A stretch of DNA of 64,000 nt from Desulfatirhabdium butyrativorans DSM 18734 (GTDB lineage: Bacteria; Desulfobacterota; Desulfobacteria; Desulfobacterales; Desulfatirhabdiaceae): contig NZ_AUCU01000004.1 in assembly GCF_000429925.1 (NCBI RefSeq), positions 62,001 to 126,000 on the forward strand, given 5' to 3'. The notes beneath the pieces are model-generated. The model saw nothing but the letters and a program-made list of their open reading frames with translations, was not told the DNA's origin and searched no databases. The stretch's first letter is position 1; each line of letters starts with the position of its first letter. Below, one piece after another: positions 63,122-64,000 of this stretch. The translations under genes and the position numbers were made by a program.

Positions 63122-63169
63122 AATCACAACCACAAGAATGATCGTTTTTACAACTACTTCATTTTACAA

Positions 63170-63200
63170 AAAAAGTGGCGTCCCCAAGGGGATTCGAACC
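63170..63200. repeat. attR: direct repeat overlapping tRNA-Glu 3' end
   Basis: This 31 bp match to 45236-45266 lies at the 3' side of the tRNA (minus strand), so the tRNA remains intact after integration. Confidence 0.9.
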
Positions 63201-63253
63201 CCTGTCGTCGGCGTGAAAGGCCGATGTCCTGGGCCGGGCTAGACGATGGGGAC
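63176..63253 (-). tRNA. tRNA-Glu (UUC)
   Basis: The minus-strand cloverleaf has acceptor GTCCCCA/TGGGGAC, anticodon loop CTTTCAC with UUC, T-arm GGTTCGAATCC and an encoded CCA. It serves as the integration site of the element. Confidence 0.95.
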
Positions 63254-63262
63254 GCAATGAGA

Positions 63263-63335
63263 TGGGCCGTGCTGGACTCGAACCAGCGACTCTCTGCTTA
63301 AAAGGCAGATACTCTACCTCCTGAGTTAACGGCCC
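63263..63335 (-). tRNA. tRNA-Lys (UUU)
   Basis: Acceptor GGGCCGT/ACGGCCC, anticodon loop CTTTTAA with UUU, T-arm GGTTCGAGTCC, discriminator A without an encoded CCA. It is transcribed before tRNA-Glu from the same promoter. Confidence 0.95.
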
Positions 63336-63350
63336 TCTAAGAAAAACGAA

Positions 63351-63380
63351 CTTATAACAAAGGCATTGTCAGGCTGTCAA
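63351..63380 (-). promoter_or_regulatory. Promoter of the tRNA-Lys/tRNA-Glu unit
   Basis: On the minus strand TTGACA (63380-63375), 18 bases, then TATAAG (63356-63351). It ends 15 bases before tRNA-Lys. Confidence 0.7.
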
Positions 63381-63575
63381 CACGTTTTTCCGCCGGATTG
63401 TTCCGATTTGGCCGCTCTGCTGGCACGACCCGCCGAAAACCCGATCTATATATCCTGAATTCCGGAAAAATAGCAAGCGAAAAGTTGGAATCGATTATCA
63501 CCGAAAGATCCCGATCAATGTCATCTGATATGAAGCGACAAGTGCTATAACTTTCAGGAAGCGATAGGGGGATAG

Positions 63576-64000
63576 ATGGATTCCGAAGAACAGATGCGGA
63601 GCAGAATGTCGAGGCGTGATTTTTTGGCCTGTCTGCTTTCCCTGTCTGCAGGTGCAGTCTTTCCGATAAGCGCGCATCCTGTCTTTGCAGACAGTGAGCC
63701 CAAGCCCGTCAAAAAAGCCCTGCATTGGGTTACTGCCAACGATCCTGGTGCGGATTGCCTGCTCTGCCACGATCCTGCAGAAACCCGCAATCCGAAATCC
63801 TTCACGCACGCGGATGGCATTGTCCGATGTCTGCTGTGCGCCCAGCAATGTATCCTTCGCCCCGGTGAGCGCGGAAGATGCCGGGCCAGGAAAAACCAGG
63901 ATGGCGTCTTGATCAGCCTTGTGTATGGCAAGCCGGTTGCCATCCATCTGGACCCCATCGAGAAAAAGCCTTTCTATCATTTTTTGCCGGGTCAATCAGC
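63576..64000 (+). CDS. AmmeMemoRadiSam-type radical SAM protein, 3' end outside the window
   Basis: The open frame starts at ATG 63576 after GATAGGGGGATAG and runs off the window. A twin-arginine-like leader (MSRRDFLACLLSLSAGAVFP) suggests export, which is unusual for a radical SAM enzyme. A CLLCH pair and then CLLCAQQCILRPGERGRCRA lead into VYGKPVAIHLDPIEKKPFYHFLPG, the N-terminal signature of the pyruvate formate-lyase-activating-like enzymes of the AmmeMemoRadiSam system. The CxxxCxxC cluster itself lies beyond the window. Confidence 0.75.
   Translation, partial: MDSEEQMRSRMSRRDFLACLLSLSAGAVFPISAHPVFADSEPKPVKKALHWVTANDPGADCLLCHDPAETRNPKSFTHADGIVRCLLCAQQCILRPGERGRCRARKNQDGVLISLVYGKPVAIHLDPIEKKPFYHFLPGQS

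Larger units (their letters stand above)
45236..63200. mobile_element. Integrative element in tRNA-Glu (phage-satellite-like island)
   Basis: Two copies of the same 31 bp (AAAAAGTGGCGTCCCCAAGG plus GGATTCGAACC) at 45236-45266 and 63170-63200 flank ~18 kb. The right copy includes the 3' end of an intact tRNA-Glu. A tyrosine integrase lies 200 bp inside the left end. Genes between are an integrase, toxin-antitoxin, AlpA-like regulator, primase, RepA-like helicase, SF2 helicase, polyvalent protein, phosphoribosyltransferase, type IIG RM and RelA/SpoT-like remnant. No capsid, portal, terminase, relaxase or type IV secretion gene is seen. So it should move as a satellite or passenger of a helper element. 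Excision has not been shown. Confidence 0.88.

Noticed and set aside
45236-63200. Complete prophage
   Set aside because: No terminase, portal, capsid, tail, lysis or repressor gene is visible.

Overview
The window looks like chromosome of a sulfate-reducing Desulfobacterota (Desulfobacterales-like) bacterium, with one integrated mobile element. This is inferred from content: a selenocysteine tRNA, a PfaD/PfaA-type iterative lipid or polyketide synthase, LPS-core heptose genes, a YcaO-TPR protein beside copper export genes, a Ser/Thr kinase fused to a DUF1566-like domain, and an AmmeMemoRadiSam-type radical SAM gene. No ribosomal RNA or species-diagnostic gene is present, so the genus is open.

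Bases 1-19.9 kb are ordinary chromosome: a truncated dynamin-like GTPase, a deacetylase/GH17 pair, an oligopeptide ABC ATPase followed by a 5'-nucleotidase-like phosphoesterase, a giant SNF2 helicase, a YcaO-TPR/copZ/copA operon, a hotdog thioesterase, and a pilD/phosphoesterase/kinase operon whose leader carries a long hexanucleotide array. From 20.0 to 29.1 kb a tightly overlapping operon encodes a trans-enoyl reductase (PfaD), a KS-AT-ACP-ACP-KR-DH megasynthase and a UbiG-like O-methyltransferase. A ClC channel, a small cytochrome c and a phosphoglycolate phosphatase follow.

From 31.87 to 34.4 kb there is a decayed accessory islet next to tRNA-Sec: an AlbA_2/GHKL-type gene, the wreck of a gene once translationally coupled to it (PglZ-like by eye), and a broken REP-associated transposase (RAYT) with its palindromes. 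From 34.4 to 41.0 kb is a minus-strand LPS-core operon (djlA, GT9 heptosyltransferase, GT39, GT4, a conserved protein, gmhA). Then come gldA, rpsT and an acyl-CoA synthetase.

Bases 45,236-63,200 are an ~18 kb integrative element in the 3' end of tRNA-Glu(UUC), bounded by a 31 bp direct repeat. It has a tyrosine integrase, a RelBE-type toxin-antitoxin, an AlpA-like regulator, a CHC2 primase, a RepA-like helicase, an iteron cluster, an SF2 helicase, a 1.49 kaa polyvalent protein (ParB/DdrB-like, nuclease-like and zincin domains), a phosphoribosyltransferase, a type IIG restriction-modification enzyme and a decayed RelA/SpoT-like gene. It has no capsid, tail or conjugation genes, so it resembles a phage satellite or mobilizable island. 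A ~25-residue motif recurs twice in the polyvalent protein and once each in the phosphoribosyltransferase and the RelA/SpoT-like frame. I consider this the most novel signal in the window.

The chromosome resumes with tRNA-Glu and tRNA-Lys, which share one promoter, and a partial radical SAM gene. A ~90 bp palindromic repeat occurs three times in the chromosomal part.
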